From Bradyrhizobium sp. NDS-1 (lineage in GTDB: Bacteria > Pseudomonadota > Alphaproteobacteria > Rhizobiales > Xanthobacteraceae), in assembly GCF_032918005.1 (NCBI RefSeq), contig NZ_CP136628.1, positions 1,659,501 to 1,723,500 of the forward strand: DNA of 64,000 nucleotides. The letters run 5' to 3'. The notes under the pieces were generated by a model. It did not search any database and was not told the origin of the DNA. It saw only the letters and a program-made list of their open reading frames with translations. The translations under genes were made by a program, and so were the position numbers. Below are positions 51,983-60,869 of the stretch, piece after piece (the first letter of the stretch is position 1; every line of letters begins with the position of its first letter).

Positions 51983-54010
51983 TCACTCCTTCACGCGGAT
52001 GATGATGTTGAGATATTTGTCGACTTCGGCGCTGGCGCCTGGCGGCACGACGGTCGTCGCGTCGACCTGCTCGACGATCGCGGGGCCTTGAAAGGAGAAG
52101 CCGCAGGGCAGGTCGTCGCGCTCGTAGACGGGCGTGTCCAACCCGTTGCCTTCGAACCACACCCTGCGGCGGCCAACCGGCTCAGGGATCACACCGGTCG
52201 GTTCGTGGACGGCGAACTCCGCCTTGGGGACGACGCCCACCGCCTTGAGATTGAGACGGAAGAAGCTGACCGGGGCGCTGTCACGGCGAAAATTGTATTC
52301 GCGCTGATGCTCGGAATGGAAGCTCTGGACGAGGTCGGTGATTGCGCCGATCGGACTGGGCGCGTGGACCGCGAGCGAGCGCCACTGACCGCGATACATC
52401 ATGTCGATGGAGCGCTGGAGCACGATATCCTGTGACGCGATGCCTTCATGGGTGAGCCGGGCAAGCGCATCCTTCTCCAACGCCGCGAACTGCGCCTCGA
52501 TGTCGGCGGCATCGGCCTCGTCGGCGCCGACCATGCAGCTCTGCGAGAAATCGTGCTGCATGTCGACCAGCAGACAGCCGAGCGCCGAGGTCACGCCGGG
52601 ATTGGGCGGCACGATCACGACCGGGATCGCCAGTTCGCGCGCGACATCGACCCCGTGCAGCGCACCGGCGCCGCCGAAGGCCACCAGGGCAAAGTCGCGT
52701 GGATCGTAGCCGCGGCTGATTGAGATTAGCCGCACCGCGTCCGACATGTTGGCGTTGGCAACCTTGACAATCGCGTCGGCAGCTTCGTGCAATCCGAGAC
52801 CGAACGGCTTTGCGACGCCGTCCTCGACCGCCTGGCGTGCCAGTGCGGGGTCCAGCTTTACCTTGCCGCCCGCCAGATTGGTGCCGAGCCGGCCCAGGGT
52901 GACGTTGGCGTCCGTGTTGGTCGGTTGCGTGTTGCCGTTGCTGTAGCAGGCCGGGCCCGGAAAGGCGCCGGCCGATTGCGGGCCGTTGCGCAGGGAGCCG
53001 GCCGCGTCGGTCCAGGCCAGCGATCCGCCGCCGGCACCGATGGTGAGGACCTCGATGGACGCGAAGCGGATCGGATAGCCGAACTCGATGTACCAGTCCT
53101 TGGTGATGCGCGACTGCCCTTCATAGGCCAGCGACACGTCGGTCGAGGTGCCGCCCATGTCGAGGCCGATCGAATTGGGAAAGCCGCAGAGGCCGGCGAT
53201 GTAGCGGCTGGCGATGGCACCGGCGGCGATTCCGGAACCAGCTAGGCGCGCGGCGAAGTCCTTGACGCTGGCCGGCGTCATGACGCCGCCACCGGTGTGC
53301 AGCAGCAGGAGATCGCGGGTATAGCCTTCGTCGGCGAGACGTTCGCCGAGCCGGCTCGTATAACTGACGACGACCGGACTGACGACGGCATTGGCGACCG
53401 TGGTCGAGAACCGCTCGTGCTCGAAGATTTCAGGGAGCACCTGCGAGGAGATCGAGACTGGAATGTCGGGCATTTCCTCGATGAGGATGTCGCGCATGGC
53501 CCGCTCGTTCGCCCCGTTGAGATAGGCATTCATGAAGCAGACTGCGATCGCGGCAACGCCGCGGCGCTTGAGAATGCGCGCGACGTTGCGTGCGGCCTCG
53601 ACATCGAGCGGCTCGATCACGATGCCGCCGGCATCGACGCGCTCGGGCACGGTCAGGCGGTCGCGCCGCGGAACGTAAGGCTTGACGACATCCTTGTAGG
53701 TATCCCAGAGGTCTTCCTTGTTGGCGCGCCGGATCTCGATGACGTCGCGAAACCCCTTGGTCGTGACCACGGCGGTGCGGGGCAAGCGGCGCGTGATCAG
53801 TGCGTTGGTCGCAACTGTCGTGCCATGAGAGAACAGCGCCACCCCGGCAAGATCGACACCGGCCTTGGACACGCCGCCCATGATCCCGTCGATCGGATCG
53901 GGGGTTGACGCCGTCTTCTCGATGCGGATGAGGCCGGTTGTTTCGTCCATGATGCAGATGTCGGTAAAGGTGCCGCCGACGTCGACGGCCACACGAAGGT
54001 TCTGCACCAT
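51983..54010 (-). CDS. hyuA: Hydantoinase A/oxoprolinase-family subunit
   Basis: ATP-binding subunit, 675 aa. N-terminal ASKHA-type phosphate loop VDVGGTFTDICIMDE. HyuA motifs FSHGTTVATNALITRR, GLDMGGTSTDVSLAYEGQ and GGAGALHGVDVARELAI. First gene of the five-gene operon hyuA-hyuB-FAD-FeS-Mo. Together the set suggests hydroxylation of a ring by the Mo enzyme and ATP-dependent hydrolysis of the resulting lactam. The enzyme class is certain, the substrate is not. Confidence 0.9.
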   Translation of the reverse strand: MVQNLRVAVDVGGTFTDICIMDETTGLIRIEKTASTPDPIDGIMGGVSKAGVDLAGVALFSHGTTVATNALITRRLPRTAVVTTKGFRDVIEIRRANKEDLWDTYKDVVKPYVPRRDRLTVPERVDAGGIVIEPLDVEAARNVARILKRRGVAAIAVCFMNAYLNGANERAMRDILIEEMPDIPVSISSQVLPEIFEHERFSTTVANAVVSPVVVSYTSRLGERLADEGYTRDLLLLHTGGGVMTPASVKDFAARLAGSGIAAGAIASRYIAGLCGFPNSIGLDMGGTSTDVSLAYEGQSRITKDWYIEFGYPIRFASIEVLTIGAGGGSLAWTDAAGSLRNGPQSAGAFPGPACYSNGNTQPTNTDANVTLGRLGTNLAGGKVKLDPALARQAVEDGVAKPFGLGLHEAADAIVKVANANMSDAVRLISISRGYDPRDFALVAFGGAGALHGVDVARELAIPVVIVPPNPGVTSALGCLLVDMQHDFSQSCMVGADEADAADIEAQFAALEKDALARLTHEGIASQDIVLQRSIDMMYRGQWRSLAVHAPSPIGAITDLVQSFHSEHQREYNFRRDSAPVSFFRLNLKAVGVVPKAEFAVHEPTGVIPEPVGRRRVWFEGNGLDTPVYERDDLPCGFSFQGPAIVEQVDATTVVPPGASAEVDKYLNIIIRVKE

Positions 54011-54177
54011 GCGACTTCCTCATCGAATTGCGTTTCGCCGATCATAGGCAGATCGGTGGCGGCAGTTCTTGACGCTGAGCGCAGGAAGATTTGTGCGAGA
54101 GAGCACCAACGGCCGATCCGCCAGGAGGGCTGCCGGATGCCTAAGGATCGGTCAGGTCGCGGCGCACGGATGCGCTG

Positions 54178-55137
54178 TCAGGGAAGGGCGATGCGTGCCG
54201 CGGCGCGGGCTTCGCTCGGGGTGCAGCCGAACCGGCGGCGGTAGTTCCGGCTGAACTGCGCCTGGTCTCCGAAACCCCATTGGTAGGCGATTTCCGAGAT
54301 GCTCTTGCGGCAGCCGGGATCACGCAGCATGGCGTCGGACATCGACAGGCGTTGGTTCCTGATATGGGCGCAAACGGTGATGCCTTCTCCCTCAAATATC
54401 TGGTGCAGATATCTAAGCGAGATGCCACAGCCGTCCGCGACCATTTGCGGGGTGAGCCGCATGTCGGCAAGGCGTGAGCGAATGAACTGTTCGCAGCGAT
54501 GGAGGTGGCCGTTGCGAACGGAGGAGGAATGCCCGACCAGCACGCGGTCGTCGGACTCGATCACCATCGCCAGGAGATCGATGAGATGCTTGCCCATCAC
54601 GGTGCGGGCCGCATCGTCCATGTCCGCGATGCGTTCGCCGGCAAGCCGCAGCGTGTCGACGAAAAGCGCGCCCACGCTGCGGCTGGCGTCGAATTGCAGC
54701 GTCGCAAGGCGTTCGGGGCGCGATATCCGGGCGCGCAGGACGGCGCTCGGCACTTTCAGCACCCATAGCGCTGCCGGATCCTGATGGCTGAATTCGTAGG
54801 GCAGATGGCTTCGCTCGATCACGAAGGCGCCCGGCCGGCAGCGCACGTCCTTGCCGTCCTGCTCAAAACGGATCTCGGCGAGCTCAGGGACCGTAATGAG
54901 GAAGCATTCTTCGCGCTCGTTCACGAGGTGCTGCTCGCGGCGCCTGTAGAGCAGGCCATTCGAGACATTGCGGGATACCGAGAGCGGACCCATGGACCAG
55001 GCGCCCAGGCTCGCGTGGAAGTCGCGGCCGCCGGGAAAGACAAGCTCGAGTGGGAAGTAGGTTTTGGAGACAACGTCCTGCCAGAAATGCCGCCGACTTT
55101 GCGAGGGAACATTGCTGGTCGCGTAAGTGGCCTGCAT
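54178..55137 (-). CDS. AraC-family transcriptional regulator
   Basis: 319 aa, likely activator of the hyu operon that follows on the same strand, 167 bases downstream. It has an N-terminal AraC-binding-like domain (about residues 25-180) and a C-terminal double HTH: LTPQMVADGCGISLRYLHQI and SISEIAYQWGFGDQAQFSRN with FGCTPSEARA. No clear operator was found. Confidence 0.85.
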   Translation of the reverse strand: MQATYATSNVPSQSRRHFWQDVVSKTYFPLELVFPGGRDFHASLGAWSMGPLSVSRNVSNGLLYRRREQHLVNEREECFLITVPELAEIRFEQDGKDVRCRPGAFVIERSHLPYEFSHQDPAALWVLKVPSAVLRARISRPERLATLQFDASRSVGALFVDTLRLAGERIADMDDAARTVMGKHLIDLLAMVIESDDRVLVGHSSSVRNGHLHRCEQFIRSRLADMRLTPQMVADGCGISLRYLHQIFEGEGITVCAHIRNQRLSMSDAMLRDPGCRKSISEIAYQWGFGDQAQFSRNYRRRFGCTPSEARAAARIALP

Positions 55138-55265
55138 GCCGCACTCCGTCCCTGCCGTCGCCCGTTCGGGCCCTATGCTCTGTCATCGCGCCGGCCGCCG
55201 TGATCACCCAAGCTTGGCGAGGACGACTTGACGGCGTCAAATCGAATTAAGCGGGCACCGATATC

Positions 55266-56231
55266 TCAGATTTCGATGGCCTCGTCCGATCGTTGCCGGT
55301 GGTCGGTGCCGACCGGAGGACGCGCCGGGCCGACGCCCGCCACGGCAAAGCGCATGAAGTCGCGATACGCCTTCGCGGCCTCGGAAAATTGGCTGTCACG
55401 GCGCCAGGCCAGTCCGACGTCCATGCTGGGCACCTCGTTCTCGATGACGCGCGTCTCGATCCGCTGGCCCTCGAGCGACCAGGGCCGGTAGACGAGGTCG
55501 GACAGGATGGTGATGCCCATTCCGCCCGCAACCATGGACCGGACGGCTTCGACGGAGGAGGTGCGGAAGATCGTTCGTGGTTCGAGCGACAACGCGTTCC
55601 AGTAGCGCATCGACGTGTGCTTGGCCTCGTCGACGGTGAGCATGACGTAAGGGTAGGTTGCGATCTCAGCGAGATGGACCCGCTCGGCGCGCGTTAGTGG
55701 ATGATCAGGAGCAAGCCACAACCGGCGCGGCGAGCGCAACAACGTCTCGCTCGCAAGCATGGCATTATTGTGCAGGTTCGAGACCAGCATGACGGCGAGA
55801 TCGAGCGCACCGTCAACGACGGCGCGTTCAAGCACGTCGCGCGGCGCCTCGTACAGCTCGACCGTGATCCCGGGAAAGCTCGCCTGGAAACGCATCTGAT
55901 GGCGCGGCAGAAAATAACCGGAAACGGTATAGGTGACGCCGATGCGCACCGTTCCGAATAGCGGACCGGCGGACATGTGCGTCCCGCGGACGGCTTCGGC
56001 GACGGAAGCAAGGATCTGGCGCCCCTGCGACAGGAACCGGTTGCCCTCCATGGTGACCGTCACGCCGGTCTGGGTGCGTTCCAGCAGGCGGGCGCAGACT
56101 GTGGCTTCGAGTTGCTGGATCGCGGCGGTGACCGCGGATTGCGAGACATTCAGGTCGATGGCCGCCTGGCTGATGCGTCCAGTTTCGGCTGCGGCGACGA
56201 AATAGCGGATTTGTTTCAGAGAAACGGACAT
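55266..56231 (-). CDS. LysR-family transcriptional regulator
   Basis: 321 aa. N-terminal winged HTH: LKQIRYFVAAAETGRISQAA and LNVSQSAVTAAIQQLE. C-terminal substrate-binding domain with a long stretch from GTVRIGVTYTVSGYFLP. It lies between the pxp operon and AraC. Its control target is unclear: the pxp operon upstream or the hyu operon. Confidence 0.9.
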   Translation of the reverse strand: MSVSLKQIRYFVAAAETGRISQAAIDLNVSQSAVTAAIQQLEATVCARLLERTQTGVTVTMEGNRFLSQGRQILASVAEAVRGTHMSAGPLFGTVRIGVTYTVSGYFLPRHQMRFQASFPGITVELYEAPRDVLERAVVDGALDLAVMLVSNLHNNAMLASETLLRSPRRLWLAPDHPLTRAERVHLAEIATYPYVMLTVDEAKHTSMRYWNALSLEPRTIFRTSSVEAVRSMVAGGMGITILSDLVYRPWSLEGQRIETRVIENEVPSMDVGLAWRRDSQFSEAAKAYRDFMRFAVAGVGPARPPVGTDHRQRSDEAIEI

Positions 56232-56465
56232 CGCGGTCGATCCGATATTCTGATTTTGCTTAAACTCAGGAGCGGTCGAGCAAGGCTTCTCGGCGCAGAG
56301 GTTTTCACTGCAACTCTCGTGCCCAACGGCGCACTGGCAAGTGGAAGAACAGAATTAGTGGAAAGTTGGGCGGTCAGAGCGACCAGGCGCCGTCGCATCG
56401 GCGCCTGGCAGTCGGGTATACAGCCAGATACCGCACGCCCCTTCAGTGCCAGAGCTGCAGGGCGG

Positions 56466-57443
56466 CTATGTCAAAGCGCTGCGAAGCTTGCCCAGCAACT
56501 CGGCCCGGCTCTTGCGCGCCGCAAGAGCCTCATCCATTCCGACCTTTACGAATTTCACCGGAGTGTTGGGCTGGAGCTGGCCGATCAAATCCATGTCCGC
56601 TGCGATGACCGTGCCGACCATGAAATAGCCGCCGCCTGAGACCGCGTCACGATGCAGCACGATCGGCTCGGTGCCGCCGGGGACCTGGATCGAACCATAG
56701 GGATAGCAGGCATCGGTGATGTTGGACGGATCGGAACCCGCGCCGAAAGGCGGCTCGCGCGGCACGAATTCGAGCGGCTTGCCGCCCTTGAAGCGATAGC
56801 CGATCCGGTCAGCTTCCGGCGCGACCTTCCAGGTGTCGCCGAAAAACCCGACGCCGGCCGTCTCGGTGATGCGATGCCAGTAGAGCCCGGGCATCACGCG
56901 CAGTTCCGTCGGCATCGCCGCCGGCAGGCCGCGCAGCTCCTTCGCGACGGTGCGGCCGTCCTTGACGGGCAGACTGGCCTTGCCGATGGGAAGTTCGTCA
57001 CCGGCTTCGAGCTTCCGGCCCTTGAAGCCGCCGAGCGCGCCGAGCGCATAGGTGGAGCGAGAGCCCAGGACGAGCGGCACGTCGATGCCGCCGGCGATTG
57101 CAATATAGCCGCGCGCGCCCTGCTTGAGGAAATCGAAGGAGAGTTTTTGGCCGCGCTTCACCTTGAAGCTCGTCCAGGTCTCGCGCGGCTCGCCATCGAG
57201 CTTTGGCGGCAGCTCGGCGCCGGTGACTGCGATCAGGGCGTCCTCGGTGAATTCGAGCTCCGGCCCCATGAAGACGGCCTCGAGGACGGCTGCGCCCTCC
57301 TCGTTGCCCACGAGCAGGTTTGCAGCGGCGAGCGCGTGACGATCCATGCCGCCGGAGAGCGGGATGCCGATGTGATAGTAGCCGGGACGCCCCAGATCCT
57401 GCACGGTGGTGGCAAGGCCGGGCTTCAAGACTCTAATTGCCAT
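56466..57443 (-). CDS. pxpC: 5-oxoprolinase subunit C (biotin-dependent carboxyltransferase-like)
   Basis: 325 aa. Begins MAIRVLKPGLATTVQDLGRP with GYYHIGIPLSGGMDRHAL, the hallmark of the PxpC/KipA/urea amidolyase carboxyltransferase domain. RSTYALGALGGFKGR and PYGSIQVPGGTEPIVLHRDA follow. With PxpA and PxpB it opens 5-oxoproline at the cost of ATP. ATG overlaps pxpB by 11 bases. Confidence 0.92.
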   Translation of the reverse strand: MAIRVLKPGLATTVQDLGRPGYYHIGIPLSGGMDRHALAAANLLVGNEEGAAVLEAVFMGPELEFTEDALIAVTGAELPPKLDGEPRETWTSFKVKRGQKLSFDFLKQGARGYIAIAGGIDVPLVLGSRSTYALGALGGFKGRKLEAGDELPIGKASLPVKDGRTVAKELRGLPAAMPTELRVMPGLYWHRITETAGVGFFGDTWKVAPEADRIGYRFKGGKPLEFVPREPPFGAGSDPSNITDACYPYGSIQVPGGTEPIVLHRDAVSGGGYFMVGTVIAADMDLIGQLQPNTPVKFVKVGMDEALAARKSRAELLGKLRSALT

Positions 57444-58308
57444 GGAGAACCCCCTCGAGCTTGCGATTATAGGCGTCGATGTCGTTGTTGAACTCGGTCA
57501 GCGAGAATGAGACATCGCGGATGATAGGCGCGAAACGGCCCGCATCGACATCGGCGACCGCAGCGTCATAGGCCGGCCGGTCGATCGGTTTCCATTTCAC
57601 GATGTCGCCCGGCTTGAACAGGCACATGAAGTCGCGCAGATAGCTGATCTTCTGGTTAGGGTCGTAGATCGGCATCGGCGTGATGCCGAACATCTGATAG
57701 CCGCCGGCGCCGCGTACCGAATAGATGCAGCTGAAGCATCCGCCGTGCCCGACGGTGAGTTTTGGCGTGTCCGTGCGCGGACGCAGATATTTCGGCGCCT
57801 GGATCTGCCGCTGGCGCTCCACCATCTGGTACAGGAACGGCAGGCCGGCGACGAAGCCGACCATCGAGACGAACCACGGCGCGCTGGAGTGCGCCTTGAT
57901 GAAGGCGTCGACTCCGTCGAGACCGTTGATCCGCGCAGCGTATTCGAGATCGGTGCCGTTCGGATCCTGATGGCGCTCACGGAAGCGCATCAAGGTCTCG
58001 TGCGTCCAGGGATCATTGTAAAGAACGGGGATTTCGATGATCCGCGTCTTGATGACCGGTGCGGATGTTTCAGATGCGGAATCCAGCTGTTTCAGCTCGG
58101 CAAGCAGGTCATCGGGCTTGATCCGGTCCGGATCGAACTTGACCTGATAGGATGCGTTGGCCGGGCAGATCTCGGTCACGCCCTTGATCTTGGCGTCGCG
58201 GACCGCATTGGTGACGAAGAGGCCCTTGAAGAAGGCCTCCAGCGACATGGACTCGGCGACTTCGGCGAAGATGTGCTCGTCGCCGCCGTAGGAAAATCGG
58301 GTTTGCAT
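57433..58308 (-). CDS. pxpB: 5-oxoprolinase subunit B (KipI-like)
   Basis: 291 aa from an ATG with GGAGG upstream. It carries the allophanate hydrolase subunit 1/KipI fold: PVLYNDPWTHETLMRFRERH, FVAGLPFLYQM, and GGYQMFGITPMPIYDP, with the typical G-G-x-x-x-G-x-T. Works with PxpC. The N-terminal 90 residues are longer than in the short PxpB proteins of E. coli, so the chain is extended. Confidence 0.88.
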   Translation of the reverse strand: MQTRFSYGGDEHIFAEVAESMSLEAFFKGLFVTNAVRDAKIKGVTEICPANASYQVKFDPDRIKPDDLLAELKQLDSASETSAPVIKTRIIEIPVLYNDPWTHETLMRFRERHQDPNGTDLEYAARINGLDGVDAFIKAHSSAPWFVSMVGFVAGLPFLYQMVERQRQIQAPKYLRPRTDTPKLTVGHGGCFSCIYSVRGAGGYQMFGITPMPIYDPNQKISYLRDFMCLFKPGDIVKWKPIDRPAYDAAVADVDAGRFAPIIRDVSFSLTEFNNDIDAYNRKLEGVLHGN

Positions 58309-58351
58309 GACTAGCGGCCTCCTGTTGCTGACGGGGCGGGTTCTCTCGCGG

Positions 58352-59752
58352 TCATTGTGCGACCTTGGCGGTCGGTGACGGCGTCGCGGTGCCGAGCGAC
58401 GAAGCATGGGTTTCCAGCCATGGCTCAAGCCAGGCTGTATGAAAGCGCGCGGCCATGACGTCGGGATCGCGCGCGAGCGCCTGATGCAGGGGCTTTGTGG
58501 TCGCAAGGCCCTCGACGCGGAGCTCCGCAAGGGCGCGCTCGAGCCGCCGGATCGCACTCGGTCTATCCTTGTCGTGCACGATCAGCTTGCCGAGCAGGCT
58601 GTCGTAGAACGGCGGCACCGTGTAGCCCTGGTAGAGCATGCTGTCGAAGCGCACGCCTTCGCCTTCGGGCACACTGAGTGCGCTGATAGTGCCGGGGCTC
58701 GGCATAAAACCCTTCGCCGGATCCTCGGCGTTGATGCGGACCTCGATCGAATGACCGCGAACGCGAATCTGCTCCTGGCGGATGCGCAGCGGCTCGCCGC
58801 CGGCAATCCGGATCATCTCGCACACGAGGTCGATGCCGGTGATCATCTCCGTCACGGGATGCTCGACCTGGATGCGCGTGTTCATCTCCAGGAAGTAGAA
58901 TTCGTGACTGCGGTCGTCATAGAGATATTCGAGGGTTCCGGCACCGCGATAGTCGACGGCCTTGGCAAGCGCAACGGCAGACGAGCACAGTCTGTCACGA
59001 ACCGCCGGCGTCAGCGAAGGCGAGGGGGCTTCCTCCCAGACCTTCTGGCGGCGTCGTTGCAGCGAGCACTCGCGCTCGAAACAATGGATGACATCGCGCC
59101 CGTCGCCGAGGATCTGCACCTCGATGTGCCGCGCGCCTTCGATCAGCTTCTCGACATAGAGCCCGCCATCGCCGAAAGCGGCGAGCGCTTCTGCCTGCGC
59201 CTGCGGCATCAGATGATGGAATTCCTCGGCCGAACGCGCGATGCGGATGCCGCGTCCGCCGCCGCCGGCGGCGGCCTTGATCATCACGGGAAAGCCGGTT
59301 GTCTCGACCAGAGCGAAAGCTGCGTCGGCAGATTCCAGGCGTCCGGCGCTGCCGGGGACGGTCGGCACGCCGGCCGCGGCCGCAGCCTCGCGAGCCGCAA
59401 CCTTGTCACCCATCAGCCGGATCGATTGCGCCGTCGGGCCGACAAAGACCAGTCCCGCCGCCTCGACGGCGGCGGCGAACTCGGCGTTCTCGGCCAGGAA
59501 GCCGTAGCCGGGATGGATGGCGTCGGCGCCGGTCGTACGCGCAGCAGCGAGGATCGTCGTCTGGTTGAGATACGACTTTGAAGCCTGCGGCGGGCCGATC
59601 TCGATCGACTCGTCAGCGAGCCGGACAGCAAGCGAGTCCTTGTCGGCCTTGCTGTAGACCTGGACGGTCGCAATGCCGAGTTCGCGCGCCGCACGAATGA
59701 TGCGGACGGCGATCTCGCCGCGATTGGCTATGAGGAGCTTGTGAATGGTCAT
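58352..59752 (-). CDS. accC: Biotin carboxylase
   Basis: 466 aa ATP-grasp enzyme that carboxylates biotin on a carrier. Motifs: KLLIANRGEIAVRIIRAARE, HPGYGFLAENAEFA, AAAGGGGRGIRIA, ERECSLQRRRQKVWEEAPSP and FLEMNTRIQVEHPVTE. Located within the pxp operon, directly after the small biotin carrier. It is probably dedicated to the lactam carboxylation or hydrolysis system rather than to acetyl-CoA carboxylase. Confidence 0.92.
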   Translation of the reverse strand: MTIHKLLIANRGEIAVRIIRAARELGIATVQVYSKADKDSLAVRLADESIEIGPPQASKSYLNQTTILAAARTTGADAIHPGYGFLAENAEFAAAVEAAGLVFVGPTAQSIRLMGDKVAAREAAAAAGVPTVPGSAGRLESADAAFALVETTGFPVMIKAAAGGGGRGIRIARSAEEFHHLMPQAQAEALAAFGDGGLYVEKLIEGARHIEVQILGDGRDVIHCFERECSLQRRRQKVWEEAPSPSLTPAVRDRLCSSAVALAKAVDYRGAGTLEYLYDDRSHEFYFLEMNTRIQVEHPVTEMITGIDLVCEMIRIAGGEPLRIRQEQIRVRGHSIEVRINAEDPAKGFMPSPGTISALSVPEGEGVRFDSMLYQGYTVPPFYDSLLGKLIVHDKDRPSAIRRLERALAELRVEGLATTKPLHQALARDPDVMAARFHTAWLEPWLETHASSLGTATPSPTAKVAQ

Positions 59753-59768
59753 GGACGCTTGAAAGCTC

Positions 59769-60011
59769 TCAAACGTCGATTTCGGCGATCGGCTGGCCGG
59801 CCATCACCGGTTCCTCGTTCTCGGCCAGGAAACGCAGGATCTTGCCTGCCGCGCCGGCCTTCACTTCGTTGAATGACTTCATCACTTCGATGAGCCCGAT
59901 CGTGTCGTTCTCCGTGATCGCGTCTCCATCGGTCTTGTAGTCCGGCTTGTCGGGTGCGGGTTTGCGATAGAATATGCCCGGTAGCGGCGAGAAGATCTGC
60001 TGTGTTGCCAT
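59769..60011 (-). CDS. accB: Short biotin carboxyl carrier protein
   Basis: 80 aa. It contains only the biotinyl domain: SPLPGIFYRKPAPDKPDYKT and LIEVMKSFNEVKAG with Lys45 as the biotin site (EVMKS). Full-length AccB proteins have about 150-160 residues, so the N-terminal linker domain is missing. It sits between pxpA and accC and is presumably the private carrier for this operon. Confidence 0.9.
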   Translation of the reverse strand: MATQQIFSPLPGIFYRKPAPDKPDYKTDGDAITENDTIGLIEVMKSFNEVKAGAAGKILRFLAENEEPVMAGQPIAEIDV

Positions 60012-60050
60012 GGGGTTCTCCTGGTGGATCGTCTTTTCCGGCCTTCCGCC

Positions 60051-60779
60051 TCACCGCGCGGTGAGATAGGGGCGGACGGCCTCGCGAACGGCGTGCGCGA
60101 TTGCAACCGCATTGGGCGTGTCGGAGTGGATGCAGATCGAGTCGGCTCCGACCAGGACGTCGTTGCCGGCCACCGAGCGGGTCTTGCCTTCATTCACGGC
60201 TCGTGTGCATCGCGATGCCGCATCGGCCGGATCCTTGGCCTCGTGCTCGCGCGTGATGATGAGACTGCCGTCGGCATTGTAGTCGAGGTCGGCGTAGTAT
60301 TCGGCGACGAAGGTGTGGCCGCGCCGCTCGTAGACCATCTGATGCAGCGTGCCCTTCATGCCGAGCAGCGGTACCTTGTAGACATCGGCGGCGTCCGCGA
60401 CGGCCTCCGCGATGTTCTCGTTGCGCGCGGCCATGCCATAGAGGGCGCCGTGCGGCTTGATGTGATTGAGCGGCAGGCCTTCGGCATCCAGGAATGCCTT
60501 GAGCGCGCCGATCTGATAGAGCAGGCAGTTCGTCAGCTCCTCGCGGTCGATCTTCATCTCGCGCCGTCCGAAACCCTGCAAGTCCGGCAGTGACGGATGG
60601 GCGCCGACCTTGACGCCGAATTGCTTGGCGAGCTGCACCGTCTTGCGCATGTGGTTGAAGTCGGATGCATGGAAGCCGCAAGCCACGTTGGCGACATCGA
60701 TGTGGGGCATCAACCCCTTGTCGTCGCCCATCTTGTAGAGGCCATAGGCCTCGCCCATGTCGCAATTAATCACGACCAT
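60051..60779 (-). CDS. pxpA: 5-oxoprolinase subunit A (LamB/YcsF family)
   Basis: 242 aa from the ATG at 60779 with GAGGAAACAGGAG upstream. INCDMGEAYGLYKMGDDKGL, NVACGFHASDF, GVKVGAHPSLPDLQGFGRRE and HIKPHGALY are family hallmarks. The protein has the cytoplasmic PxpA fold. First enzyme gene after the transporter genes in this operon. Confidence 0.92.
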   Translation of the reverse strand: MVVINCDMGEAYGLYKMGDDKGLMPHIDVANVACGFHASDFNHMRKTVQLAKQFGVKVGAHPSLPDLQGFGRREMKIDREELTNCLLYQIGALKAFLDAEGLPLNHIKPHGALYGMAARNENIAEAVADAADVYKVPLLGMKGTLHQMVYERRGHTFVAEYYADLDYNADGSLIITREHEAKDPADAASRCTRAVNEGKTRSVAGNDVLVGADSICIHSDTPNAVAIAHAVREAVRPYLTAR

Positions 60780-60869
60780 TCTCCTGTTTCCTCTCAACGG
60801 CTTGCGTTCGATCCAAGGGGGACGGCAGCCCGCAGGTGCGACAGGCACCGCGGGCGGCGCGTGGCCGGT

